Positions 18,044 through 29,300 of a stretch of DNA of 64,000 bases are shown piece after piece. The first letter of the stretch is position 1. The number at the start of each line of letters is the position of its first letter. The notes below the pieces were generated by a model. It saw nothing but the letters and a program-made list of their open reading frames with translations, was not told the origin of the DNA and searched no databases. This DNA is from Bradyrhizobium sp. AZCC 2262 (GTDB lineage: Bacteria > Pseudomonadota > Alphaproteobacteria > Rhizobiales > Xanthobacteraceae), in the NCBI RefSeq assembly GCF_036924535.1, contig NZ_JAZHRT010000001.1, forward strand, positions 5,456,001 to 5,520,000, given 5' to 3'. The position numbers and the translations under genes are program-made.

Positions 18044-18734
18044 TAGCCCGTCTGCCTATCACTCCCTTGGTCTGCCCCTTCTGAACGTTTCGTTTGGCTC
18101 GTCACAAGATTTCTTCTTACTATCTCTAATAATATCGCGTTTGGAATACACGTAATGTGAGGGAGTTCACATTCGATGGGGAATGACCACGATTGAGAGG
18201 CGGAAATCAGCGAGGCAACGCGAAATACGCTCGCTCCGGTTGCGATAGGACTAGTATCGCCCTAGCGATTGTCGCCTCACGTGCCGCCATTCCATCACCG
18301 TTTGCAATGCGACTTCTCGTAGCTCACGAGTTTCTAATGGCTCAACCCCTATTCACGCGCACACCAATCAGAGTTCTTTTTGATCCAACGCACCGCAACT
18401 ACTTCCGTGACGAATTCGTCGCGCTGCTGAACTGGATCGACTAACACGCCTATGGCGATCTAGTCGGCCAGCAAGCGGAGCGAGCCAGCGCCAATCTTCA
18501 CAGAGTGGAGACCGTCAACGGGCGGCGCTGGCTTGGTCCAGCAATTCCAAGGAGGCAGGGAGACTGAGATCACATCCGATCCGCTGGTCGGGAGATGACC
18601 CCGCTTGTTACCGCCTGCCAATCTCTTCATCCGCCGCACCGATGCGTAGGCCGCTGAAGCACTGTAAAACGGTTCGCATTCAACTACGAATTGCTCGGGC
18701 TATCTGCTCGCCTCGCCCGCACATCCAAACCCGT
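18044..18734. other. Intergenic, no confident gene
   Basis: Nearly 700 bp upstream of the sensor operon. A plus-strand frame (18193..18444) ends in a stretch that continues after a stop codon with plausible composition, suggesting an old gene remnant, but nothing recognisable. The operon promoter should lie near 17900-18150; I see no convincing consensus. Confidence 0.3.
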
Positions 18735-18920
18735 CAACTGATAAGCTTTCGTATGAAACCTTATCAGTCAGCCAACTGACTCCGTTTGTGTAATTACCTT
18801 ATCAGTTGGACAACCGACTCCATTTGCGACCAAGCCTTATCAGGTCAGCAAACTGACCAGCTGACTACATTTCTACTCTTTGCTTATCAGTGCGCCGACC
18901 GAACTCTAATTTCATGAAAT
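18735..18920 (+). repeat. 38-bp repeat array B, left part (4 units plus inverted half-unit)
   Basis: Units start at 18760, 18798, 18836 and 18883. The first, second and fourth are exactly 38 bp; the third carries a 9-bp insertion (47 bp). The common core is CTTATCAGT and then (A/C)AAC(T/C)GACTCC(G/A)TTT. The block 18735..18759 (AACTGATAAGCTTTCG) is the reverse complement of a unit's spacer and head, so the array is led by an inverted half-unit. The right end is the IS3 insertion site. Confidence 0.88.
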
Positions 18921-18981
18921 AGAGCCGGTTCCGGTTGTCTGAACAGATTCTCCGCGTCGATAAGTGGAGCCTCTGCCGGGG

Positions 18982-19809
18982 TTAGGCCGCCGCGCGGAGC
19001 GGCGGAAGGTTGAAGTAGGCTTGATCCGGGGTCATGTCGTCAAGACTCGAATGAGGACGTCGGCCGTTGTAAAAATCGAGATACCGGCCGATCGAATGTC
19101 GCGCCTCGCCGACGGTTTCGTAGGCCCGCAGATAGACCTCCTCGTATTTGACGCTGCGCCATAGCCGTTCGACGAACACATTGTCCCGCCAAGCCCCTTT
19201 GCCGTCCATGCTGATCGCGATACCATTGCTGGCGAGCAAGCCGGTGAACGCCGCGCCGGTGAACTGCGAGCCCTGATCGGTGTTGAAGATGTCCGGCTTG
19301 CCGTGACGGGCCATCGCATCCTCCAGCGTCTCGACGCAGAACGCCGCCTCCATGGTAATCGATACACGGCATGACAGCACACGGCGGCTGAACCAGTCGA
19401 GCACCACGGCGAGATAAACGAAGCCGTGTGCCATCGGGATGTACGTGATGTCCATCGCCCACACCTGGTTGGCCCGCTCGATCGCCAGACCGCGCAGCAG
19501 ATACGGATGGATCTTGTGCCCCGGTTCGGGCTTGGTGGTGCGCGGACGGCGATAGAGCGCCTCTATCCCCATCCGCCGCATCAGCGTCTTCACATGACGG
19601 CGGCCGATCTTGCACCCCTGCAAAGCCAGCAGGCCTCGCAACATACGCGAACCGGCGAAGGGATACTCCAGGTGCAGCCGATCCAGATGCCGCATGATCG
19701 CGAGGTCGGCGGACAACACCGGACGCGGCAGATAATAAACACTGCCGCGGCTGATCTTCAAAACTTCCGCCTGCTTGGTGATCGACAGATCATGTCCACG
19801 GTCGATCAT
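18982..19809 (-). CDS. IS3-family transposase OrfB (DDE integrase)
   Basis: A 275-aa catalytic subunit. An N-terminal HTH_21-like region ([19 protein letters not shown]) precedes an rve integrase core with the DDE residues in [22 protein letters not shown] and [19 protein letters not shown], and the C-terminal ending [15 protein letters not shown]. Full length for the family. The start ATG overlaps the orfA stop (ATGA); a programmed shift may also yield an OrfAB fusion. Intact. Confidence 0.95.
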   Translation of the reverse strand: MIDRGHDLSITKQAEVLKISRGSVYYLPRPVLSADLAIMRHLDRLHLEYPFAGSRMLRGLLALQGCKIGRRHVKTLMRRMGIEALYRRPRTTKPEPGHKIHPYLLRGLAIERANQVWAMDITYIPMAHGFVYLAVVLDWFSRRVLSCRVSITMEAAFCVETLEDAMARHGKPDIFNTDQGSQFTGAAFTGLLASNGIAISMDGKGAWRDNVFVERLWRSVKYEEVYLRAYETVGEARHSIGRYLDFYNGRRPHSSLDDMTPDQAYFNLPPLRAAA

Positions 19810-20114
19810 CGCTTTGCGCTCAGCAATCCCGCCTTGGTGAGCGCTCCTTCTAAAAAATCGTTCTCCAGCGTCAGCTCCCCGATCTTGGCATGCAGCGACT
19901 TCACATCGACTGCAGGTGCTGCCGGCGGCCCGCCCCCAGGTCCGAAAACCTCCGAAGCATTGCCCTCAAGCTGCGATTTCCACGCCGTAATCTGATTGGG
20001 GTGAACGTCGAAATGCTCAGCCAGTTGGGCTATCGTCCGGTCGCCCTTGATGGCTGCCAGCGCCACCTTCGCCTTGAAGGCCGCTGAGTGATTCCGGCGG
20101 GCTCGTCTGCTCAT
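19806..20114 (-). CDS. IS3-family transposase OrfA (helix-turn-helix)
   Basis: A 102-aa DNA-binding subunit with the HTH_Tnp_1 signature RRNHSAAFKAKVALAAI, RTIAQLAEHFDVHPNQIT and a leucine-zipper-like tail (LHAKIGELTLENDFLEGAL). It recognises the element's ends and dimerises with OrfB. GGAGAG precedes the ATG at 20114. Intact here; the second copy at 44779 has one extra G in this gene. Confidence 0.95.
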   Translation of the reverse strand: MSRRARRNHSAAFKAKVALAAIKGDRTIAQLAEHFDVHPNQITAWKSQLEGNASEVFGPGGGPPAAPAVDVKSLHAKIGELTLENDFLEGALTKAGLLSAKR

Positions 20115-20204
20115 GGTCTCTCCTGATTCGCAGGCCTATCGTGCCCGCCGTCAGGCAGAAACTCCACTTATCGTCCCGTTCAGATTTCCGGAACCGGCTC
20201 TAAT

Positions 20205-20242
20205 CTTATCAGATTGCAGGTTGATCCGTTCCGAAATCTTCC
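20205..20242 (+). repeat. 38-bp repeat array B, right part (unit 5)
   Basis: Immediately after the IS3 target duplication the sequence CTTATCAGATTGCAGG(T)TGATCCG matches a degenerate repeat unit. Excising the IS and one AAT makes the preceding unit exactly 38 bp long and puts this one in phase. No gene lies between it and the stop of the giant RHS gene at 20382. Confidence 0.7.
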
Positions 20243-20381
20243 TACTCAGCAGACCCGCTGGGTTTGTGATCGTCTTCCTTGTCCCGCCTTGAATTAGCCT
20301 CCTCCTCCGGAATATATCGCTGAGCAACACCGACGTCGGGCGTGTTAAGTCGTAAATCGATACAGAGCGTAGAACTACTGC

Positions 20382-23300
20382 TCACTCCGCGTTGTAGGTG
20401 GGATGAGCAATCCAGTACTCGATGTTCCGTTGGAAATCACCTATCAAGCGTAGAAGCTTGCCACCAGGCTCGACACGCGGGTTAGGGACTCCCGCCCCAA
20501 GTAAGAAGTTGTTTTTCCTCCAACCCCCACCAGCAAGGATACCTGTCTCGCCGTGACCCCACCCCGACAGGTGAAAAACCTCTGCACCAACGTGAACCGG
20601 ACCAACTGACACCTCTGGTCCGGTGCCCATGCCGGCCATTAGCCCTTCTTCACGATCGTAAGTGCCGAAAAAGGAAATCTTGGCCGCCACGTCAACTGGT
20701 ATGCCTTTGACTAAAAGGTGCTTTGTGCCGATCGTAAAGTCGCGGGAAGCTATTCCGCCGGATTTGGACATTTTACCAAACAGAGATTCAGAGCCAGCAA
20801 TTGGTACGTAAACGCCGCCACCGCCAGACTCACTTTTGTTCTCGCGAAAGTACAATGCAAATATTGTTGGTGGAGGGACGGTGACAATGGTCCAACTATC
20901 GTCTGTGAAGTAGCGCTCATCTATTTGGCTCTCAAATGGACTGGTGCCATCAGAGTCGCCATATCGTATTGGATTGCCCCACCCGAAACCATAACTTGCT
21001 AGATTCTTCGGAGTATAGACCCCGCCGTGGTTTCTACCCCCCAAATAATCATGAAGTATGGGATCCGGCCGTAGCCAGACTGCAAGGTTGTTGTCATAGA
21101 ACCGCGCACCAAAATCCTGCAGACCACTTTCGTCCTGCTCCTTGGCGTTGAAGCGATAGCGCGGCAGCCCCGGCCAGGCGTGGTTGGTCGTGCCATCCTT
21201 GTTGCCCGCGAGCAACGTTTCGCGCTCGTGCAATACTTGCCCAAAGGCTGCGTATTCCTGCTGCCCGTTCAAACGCGCTGTTTCCGCTTTGCCTGGTGAG
21301 CCTACTACGACATCACTCACGTTCCTGGTCAGCAGTTGTGCGTGATAGGTGAACATCCGTTCATCGCCAACCCATTTGGAAGCGACACGCAGTGGTCCGG
21401 CAAAGTAATGCATAATCGCCTGCGGGGCCTGTCCTTCCCGGCGGGAGATCGTCAGCTGTGCATCCGCATAGAGGGTATCGGACACGAACGGTTCGCCGAC
21501 AACCTTGTCCTTGCCGTTGACCTTGCGAATATGCTGCTCAGTCAATTTCTTATAGGATCGCTGCCCGCTTGCATCGTATTCCGACTGGACGTGGTCGTAG
21601 TAGATGATGGGCTTGTTCGCGCCATCCGTCTTGGACTTCGGCAGCCGTTCCGAGGGAGTTTGGACGATCTGACTGCGCAACGAATCATCCACGTTCCAGT
21701 CAAAATAGCGGTCCGGCCGGCAACCTTTCTTGTCCGGCCGGTCACACAGGCTGGCCGTCATGCGGCCGAAATCGTCAAAGCCGAATTTAGTGATCTCCCG
21801 GAATTTGCCCTCATCATGGAACGTATTGACCTTTCCGGGTGCGTGGCGGGGATCGCCGTCCGACGTATAGACGGAGGTGAACGTCGCTGTGGTTTTCTCT
21901 ACAATTTTGCTTTCTTCCGACGTCTTTGTCGCCGGCTTGGTGACCTCGACAGCACGCACCTCTGCCCGCCGCTGCAGCGCCATTTCATGGGTCGGATAGA
22001 AGGCAAATGTCTCATCAAAATCAGCCGTCAATTTCGGCGCCTTGGCGATCTCGGTGTCGTCAAGCAGATTGGGTTCGCCTTCCCTGTCGGTACGCTTGGT
22101 GTGCAGACTGGTTAGAGACTTTTTCGCAGCGCGGATTCGATTCGACTGATCGTACGAGAAGCTATTTTGGGAATTGCTTATCAGGAGACCGTGGCGTTGC
22201 GCGACAAGCGGCGGGATGGCCTCGCTGCAACCGATCTCCGGAAGCGGCAGCGTGCACGGCTCCGCGATGATCGGCTTGTTGTTGTAGGCGAGCACGTTGC
22301 CGGCAGCATCGTAGCGATAGTCCACGTTCTGGAAATAGATGCGCGGCACATCGGCCAACGGCGAACCCATTCGGGCCATCGACGACATCAGCCTGTTCGA
22401 TTTCTCGTCATAGGAATGACGAACACCTACTCCAGTCGCGTAATTCATGCTGAGCAGATTGCCCCGGGCATCGTACATCATGTCCGAAGCGATGGCAGTG
22501 AGCGGCGATTTCGCAGCCCCAGGACCTGGATTCGAGCCGGCAAGAACGTCCAGCAATTGGCCAGCCGAATTGTAGCGGTATTCCATGCTTTCGCTGATGT
22601 TGGCCGCCGGAGGCTTTGGCTTCCCGGTCGCTGCCTTGCCGGGAACCTTGATGCTGAACGTCCGCGACTTATGCGGCCCCCACAAATCGAAGCTGTCCTC
22701 CACGACCAGCGTCGAATAGCGGCCATCGTCGAGCGACATTGCGTCGAGCTTGCTGAACTCGCGCTCGCTCCGAACGGCACGGCCCAGGGCATCGAAGCTT
22801 TTCGTCTCCATGCCCACCATATCAACCGTCTTGTAGGGGCGGCCTACCCTATTCTGCTTCCGGTTCTCTTCCGAAGGCTTGCCGTCGTCTTCCGAGCCCT
22901 TGCCGTATTCGATCGCGATTTCGCGCTTGGCGGCGCGTTCGACATCATCCTTGTCCTTGCTGTCCGAGCTGAATAATTTATAGGTCGTTTTGCGCGGCAG
23001 GTTGACGATGAAGTCCGTGCGCACCACGCGGCGGAGATCGCGTTCGCTGTGCGGCGCATCCTTGCCCGTCTTGGGATCACGACAGGCGCTTTTCGCCATT
23101 TCCTCGAAGTCGAGTTTGGGGCGGTCCGGCTCAGACAGCGTACCCCTGCGGGGGCCACTGTAAGTACACATTGAGTTGCTAGACAGATCCATCACGATGC
23201 GTTCGAACCCACGGTCAGGATCGTCAACCAGAACTCGTCGGCCGAGCGCATCATAACCGACTAGGATCGCGTCGATTTTCTCGCCGACTTCCGTTGACCG

Positions 23301-26300
23301 GCGTGGCAACCTAATGGCGACAAGCTGGCCCAGCGCATCTCGATCGTAGCTCGCCACGGAACGATTGCTGGCCAGCGCAAACGGCTGCGCGCGTGCAGGC
23401 AGGCAGGCATAGATCTGTTGTTTGCCATCGCGGGCAATCACGTCCGCGACAAGTTTCGAGTTCGGCAGCATTCCCGGAGGATTTGAGCCTTCCGCCGCTG
23501 AAACTACCTTGTGAACCGTAGTCGTCTCATAACTCTCAACCACACCTCGGATGGCGCCCCGAACGTCGCGCTCAATCGCCGACGGTGCGCAGAGTGCGTT
23601 CCGCATGCTCGTGCGATGACGGAGAATGGGATTCGCCGGATTCTCGGATGGCTCGATCGCATATTGCAAGTCATAGCCGTTGCCATCCGGCAGTTGAACC
23701 GTCAGCGGACGGTCCAGTCCGTCGAACGAAATCTGGTTTCGACCAACCTCTGTCGCGAGAAGGCCCTGCTTCGCCAGATTGATGGTGGGCCCATTCGGGT
23801 CAGTCACGGGATCCGGGTCAACTGTCAGCGAAACAGGATAGGCGTCGCTGACCGGACGATTGATCCGGTCCTTCCTGACGACGCCACTGGCCGAATAGTT
23901 ATCCTTCTCGTCACATGCCGCATCGGAAAATCCGGCCAAGCGCTTGCATACCGACGCTTCCACAATCGACTGCACGGCGACACCGAACTGATCGAAGAAC
24001 ATCTTGGACAGCAATGCCTTGTTGGGCAGGTCACTATAGGCCTGGCTGTCGACAAAGCGTGTAATGATCGCTGACGGAGGCGAAACAACCAGGGCGGGAT
24101 TCCCGTATGCATACGCAGCAATCTGCGTGAAGGTCATGCCGGTGGTGAGATTGGCATTCAGACCGGCGCATTCCGCACCGCAGGATGGCCCGGCAGCCTT
24201 CCAGCTGACCAGAGCCTTGGTCGGCCGCGCAAGCTGGTCGAGCGGCACGTAGGTCGCATTTCTGTTGACGTCGATCGAGACCGTTGCGACCGCATGACGA
24301 TAGTCCAGCGCAGCTCCATAGGAGTTCAGACTGCCGAGTTGGGGTTTGCTGCCCGAGAGGCAGATCGTGGACCCCTTGTATGCTCCCGAAGGCCCGCAGT
24401 GTTCGGTCCGTTCGGCCGTCTCGATAAGGGATATGTACGGATCAAAGCTGTAAGCCTTGGCCGCGTACGTCTTGCCGGACCCGATTGGTCCCACATATCT
24501 GACAAGATTTCCGAATTCATCGTAGTTGTAGGCGCGCATGACCACGCCAGCTCGCGCGGCCTGTTCAAGACTAAAGGTCAGCTCAGGAAAATGACCAGCC
24601 CGAGCACACGGATCGTTGGTCGAACCGGCGTCAAGAAAGTGGCAGAGCGTCAGGACCGTGCCGGTCTGGGTATCGTTCGACGCAGTCCGCCGGCGGAGAA
24701 GCCGGCCATCTCCGTCTAGTTTGTCGGGCGCCGCGTCGAATCCGGACGTGATGTTGTCGCGAACAAGCTTGCCCGATCTGTCGCTGATGAGCACCTCCTT
24801 GATACGATTGCGCTGCTCGACGAAGATGGTTCCGCCACCCGTCGCACCATGGGTAAAGCGCGGCCGCACGGTGTCGTCGTAGACGACGTCCGAGCAAACC
24901 GTGCCCCTGGTATGCAGCACGACGCCGGGACCTTCGAGAATTTCACCCAGATCGCAAACGCGACGCGGCCTCGCCGCATCGTCGAGATTGTACTGAACTG
25001 CCGTGCGGAGCACACGGCCCTTTGCGGCCTCGCCTTCGGCCGTCTCGCGTACGATCTGCACCAGGACAGGCGTGAGGCGTCGCGGGCCGGTGTCAAACAC
25101 GGATTCGATCGTGCTGTGCGTTTCCGTTTCAGCCGGGAAGGTTTTTCTGCAACCCAGTTGCTCAACGGAGTCTTGCTGGTCATCGTGGGCGAGGTAAACA
25201 TTCCGTACGAGGCCCAGTGCCAAAAGCTTCCTGTCCACGTCCGTCGGCTGGACATGCCGCAAGTGATGACAAACGACTCGCGCAGGGTTGGAGAGCGCGG
25301 TGTCGACCAAAACATAATCCTGGCGGAGCGTACGCCGTGGCTCATTGCCAGTTGTACCTTGCGAGATGTCGTAGACGCGCTCCTCCACCAGCAGACCAGC
25401 TTCGAAGATGGATCCATTCGCATATCGGCGTTCGGTCCGTCTGACGCCGGCAATTTTCACAGCCCATTCCCGGTCGGCCACTTCGATCGGAGTGCGGGCG
25501 TCGGAGTTGCATCCCTCGACCGTGTATACGCCACTATAGCCTACGAACTGTCTCTCGAAGCGATCGTAGCGGCCGTCGGCGTAGGAAAAACACGTGTGAC
25601 GACTGTTGTTGCTGACGTCCGCCGCATCATCTTCCCCGACACCATCGCGCGCCGTTACGCGTGCAATCACCCACCGGTGGTTCGGGTCCTGGACTGTTCG
25701 CGATGTCCGGGCATAAGCGAACTCAAGGTTGGCCTTTGCCTGATCGCTCGAAGGATTGGTTGGCAACCAGACGCGCTCGAGCAGCCCATGCTGGCCAAGC
25801 CGGTTTGCCACGACCGTGGCATTCTCGCGCGAGAACTTGAGCTTGAGGCTGGTTGGCCCCTGCAAAAGACTGTCGCCGACAATGAAATCCGACAGACCGT
25901 CACCATCGGCGTCACGAAAAACGATGCTTTGTCGCGTCAATGCTCCGCTTAGACCAGCGTTGGGGTTGATGTGGAAGCAGACCGGAATTGGGTAAAGGCA
26001 CGTGGACCATGTGTAAGCGCCGCCGGCAGCAGCATTGTCGGTTTCAGAGCGGCCAAACGTTCCGGAGTTGAGTGCCGCCGCTTTCCCCAGTTCAATCACA
26101 TCAGTAAACCCCCAACCCGTGTTCAATCGGGCTTTGATCTGGGAGTTTTCGCCAATCTCCAGAATGTCGATCAGACCGTCACCGTTGACGTCAGCCATGG
26201 TCCGGTATTGATCGCCGGTCGCAGAGCTGGCCGCAAGTCCTCCTTCCATGGAGTTGTCATTGAGAGGAAACGCGAACCCGAGCGTCAGCCCGAGGCCGAG

Positions 26301-29300
26301 ATTCCGTGATCGTTCACCGAAGAGGGCGAGCCTGTCGACTTCGATCTCACTGCCGTCAAAACCATTGCCGAGATTCAACCTGACCTTGAACTTGCCGCAA
26401 GTGTATTCACTCCCTGCGTCGACGCATTGCACGATATCAGGCAGACCATCGCCGTTGACATCCATCACGTCTCTTATGCGGTCTCCCTCCGCAACTTTCC
26501 TGTCGACATTGATGTTGAGCGGGAAAAAGGATTCCTGGCTGTGTTGCCCCTTGTCGTTCGAAGAGGTGCCTCCGCTCGAACTCGTAAAGGCTGCACGCGC
26601 GGACGCGACAGCGATTTCCGCCGATTTTTTTGCCGACGGAAAGCCGAACGATGTCCCGTCGGTCTGGTTGCCCGATTTTCGCAGGGGCGACGCTGGATAT
26701 GCCATGGCGCTGTTGCATGCATGGGTACGGGCCCATGGGCTGGTCGGCGCACAGCGATTTCCACCGCGGGCGTCGGTCGCTATGACCGTACCGCCAGCCA
26801 CGAGGTCGGGAAATCCGTCGCCGTTAAGATCGATGGCATCCTGATCACTCGACGTTTTACTTTTCGATGTCGAGACACCCGCCCCGAAGTCGGCGAACAG
26901 CGTCTCAAGCTTCGTATCCGATCGTTTCGAGGTCGCCACTAGCCCGACACCACGAGTCGGCGAAGATATAATCCGCAGATTCGACCTGTCACGATATGCA
27001 TCGTACGCGACGAGTTTCGAACCAAAATGCAAATCCTTTGAACCAAGCCTGCTCGCGGATATGTACTCTCCGAATGTCCAGATCGCCTGATCGCGGCCCG
27101 TGAGGCATAGGCTTGGAAAGCCCCCATAGGTTCCCGCAGCCGCCGCGAGGCTCGCGTTATCGCGGGCCCATGTGCTTTTCACTTCAAGTGCAGGGCCGTT
27201 GGACTTGGCGTTCTTGACGTCTTCGGCGGGTTCACCTTGGGTAACTCTCGATTTTTGCGGGAGAGTCTGAACCGGAGGCCATTGACAGGCGTGGGCAAGG
27301 TCTACGGTTGCCGCAGCGCCGCTGGCGGTCGCGGGCCCTGTCGTACCCGATTTGTCAACGAGGCTTGCCTTGTCCGCTCTCGCGGTCACAGTTTCGCGCC
27401 CGGCTCGGAATTCCGGGACGAGCGCGAATGCTGCCGCGTCTCGGTGTTTCCTGCCGCTGGCTTCGGCTTTTTTCAGGTCCAGGTAGTCCCTTTCATAGGG
27501 AAGGTTTCTCAAAGCATTCACGAGCGACACGAAGCTAGGCAGGCTCGCTAAGGCGTTTGCATTGTCGAGCGGTGCATTTGCCGGATTCTTTGGGAATCCC
27601 GGGAACGAATCGGGCAGCACCGGATCCTTGATGTCCCATTCGCTGGCACCAGCCGGTGCGTCGGCCCGGTGACGAATTGCAGAGACGGCGACGGATCTCG
27701 TGGTGATCGTTTCAATCGGCAGTCGTCCGCGTGGCGAAATTGCCGCCTCCGGCGAAACCTTCAGCCGATGCGCGATAGAGAGCGCGGTGGGCCCTGCTGT
27801 GAATTGCGCGTTGCCGGCAGCGTTCAACTCAGCGAGCAGGATTCTGGCCGGGCCGAGCGGACACACATTATCATTACCCCGGCTTAACGGTACATTGGAG
27901 TTGTCGTCTTCCGATGGATCGAGCTTGCCAAATTGATCCGTGGGCAGCTTGGCGCATGGCGCGGCGCCGAGCAGACGATCAAGCTGGTCTCCCAGGCTAC
28001 GAGCTGAAAGTCCGTCGGCGATCCGATCGTCGATCGCCGTTTCCAACACAATCTCCTCATCCTCGGCGGCACAGACAGCGAAGCCAGCGTGGCTCGATGG
28101 AAGTTCATGGACGCGGTATTGGCTCGGATTCCCGCCGGCTTTTCGCTCTTCACTGAAATTCGAGAAAGTCGTTGTACCGGTGACGCCGCGCACAAATCGC
28201 AGGTTCTGCGCAATCAACTGCTGCGGCTCGCGATGGTCGTAGAGCAGCTCAGGTATCGTGCCCGGAACGGGATCGGGCGTTTCGACAAGCGCTCCCGGAG
28301 AAAGAGCCCGGGTCCGCTTTGTGAACAGGCCGGCGCCACCCGGCGTTCCGGGCGGAAACGGTTCGAACACGGCGAAACGCTTTACGGGTAGTTCCCGTGC
28401 CTTACCGTCCCGCCAAGCGAGCACCCTCGTTCTCAGCTTCGCAACTCGCTCGCCCAGCCTTTGATCAAGCCTTGCGGGATCAACGTAGTTTTCGCCCAAG
28501 ACGGATGGATTAGGCTCCGCTGGGCCGATCCCTCGAATCTCCAGCGCAAAGCGCCGTTCATAAAGGCGATTCCCCGCCTCGTCCTGCTGCTGGCCCCACA
28601 CACAGGATTGCTTGGGAGCGTTTACTCCAGGCGATACGGCCAGGCGCGGCAAGAACGCAGCGCGGCGCGGATTTTCCGATCTGACAGGAGTTGCCCTGGT
28701 CTGGCCGGGCGGGGGCGGTGGAACCGGATCGAGCAGGTGCCCGAAGTTTGCCACGCTCGCCGGCCCGTTCTGAATATGCGGGACGGCAAAGAGCTTTCGC
28801 GAACCTTGCCGGCACTCCCAAACTGTTTCGTTTGGATTTGCACTCGGCTCGGCCTTGCCGTCTTCGCCCAAAGCGGGCCTGTCGCCCAATGGTCCAATGC
28901 ATTCCACCGGAGGATAGGGCGCAGCCGGATTTTCGCCTCGATCGGCATCTTTTGGAACAGGCGCCAACTCAGTGTTGTAGCTAAGCGCAAGCGGACCATC
29001 GCCAGCGATCCTGAATCCCGCAGCGTCAATTGGCCAATATCCGAGCGTCGCATCTGCATCGGGATCGCGGCTGTCATTTGGCGCCTTGCTGCGGACGAAC
29101 AGACAGATCTTGTCCCCTGCCCTGATGTCGAGCTCGTTGCCGAGCCGACCGCAATCAGCCGGGTTGGCACGTCTGTTCGCGCGCGTGTCACATTTGGTTT
29201 CCAAGCCCGCCTGACCAAGCCAGCCGCTCTTCAGAATTCTGTATCGGCCGGCATCTGGCGCCATTTCGGTCATGAGCGCGGACGTGGTCGAAGATAGATG

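Larger units (their letters stand above)
18921..20201 (-). mobile_element. IS3-family insertion sequence, complete with 3-bp target duplication
   Basis: A 1,281-bp element with inverted ends AGAGCCGGTTCCGG (left, 18921) and its complement ending at 20201. AAT is duplicated at 18918..18920 and 20202..20204, fitting IS3-family 3-bp target duplications. It carries orfA and orfB overlapping by ATGA. Both genes are intact, so this copy may be active; a nearly identical truncated copy is at 44692. It is inserted inside repeat array B, whose 38-bp phase resumes directly after the duplication. Confidence 0.93.

Noticed and set aside
18735..20242. CRISPR array
   Set aside because: The repeated core is ~28 bp with only ~10-bp variable gaps that themselves share ancestry between loci, repeats are degenerate, and no cas genes are present.
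24849..25952. 367-codon plus-strand open frame inside the RHS gene
   Set aside because: Shadow of the 4,444-aa frame; no ribosome-binding site and no protein-like features.
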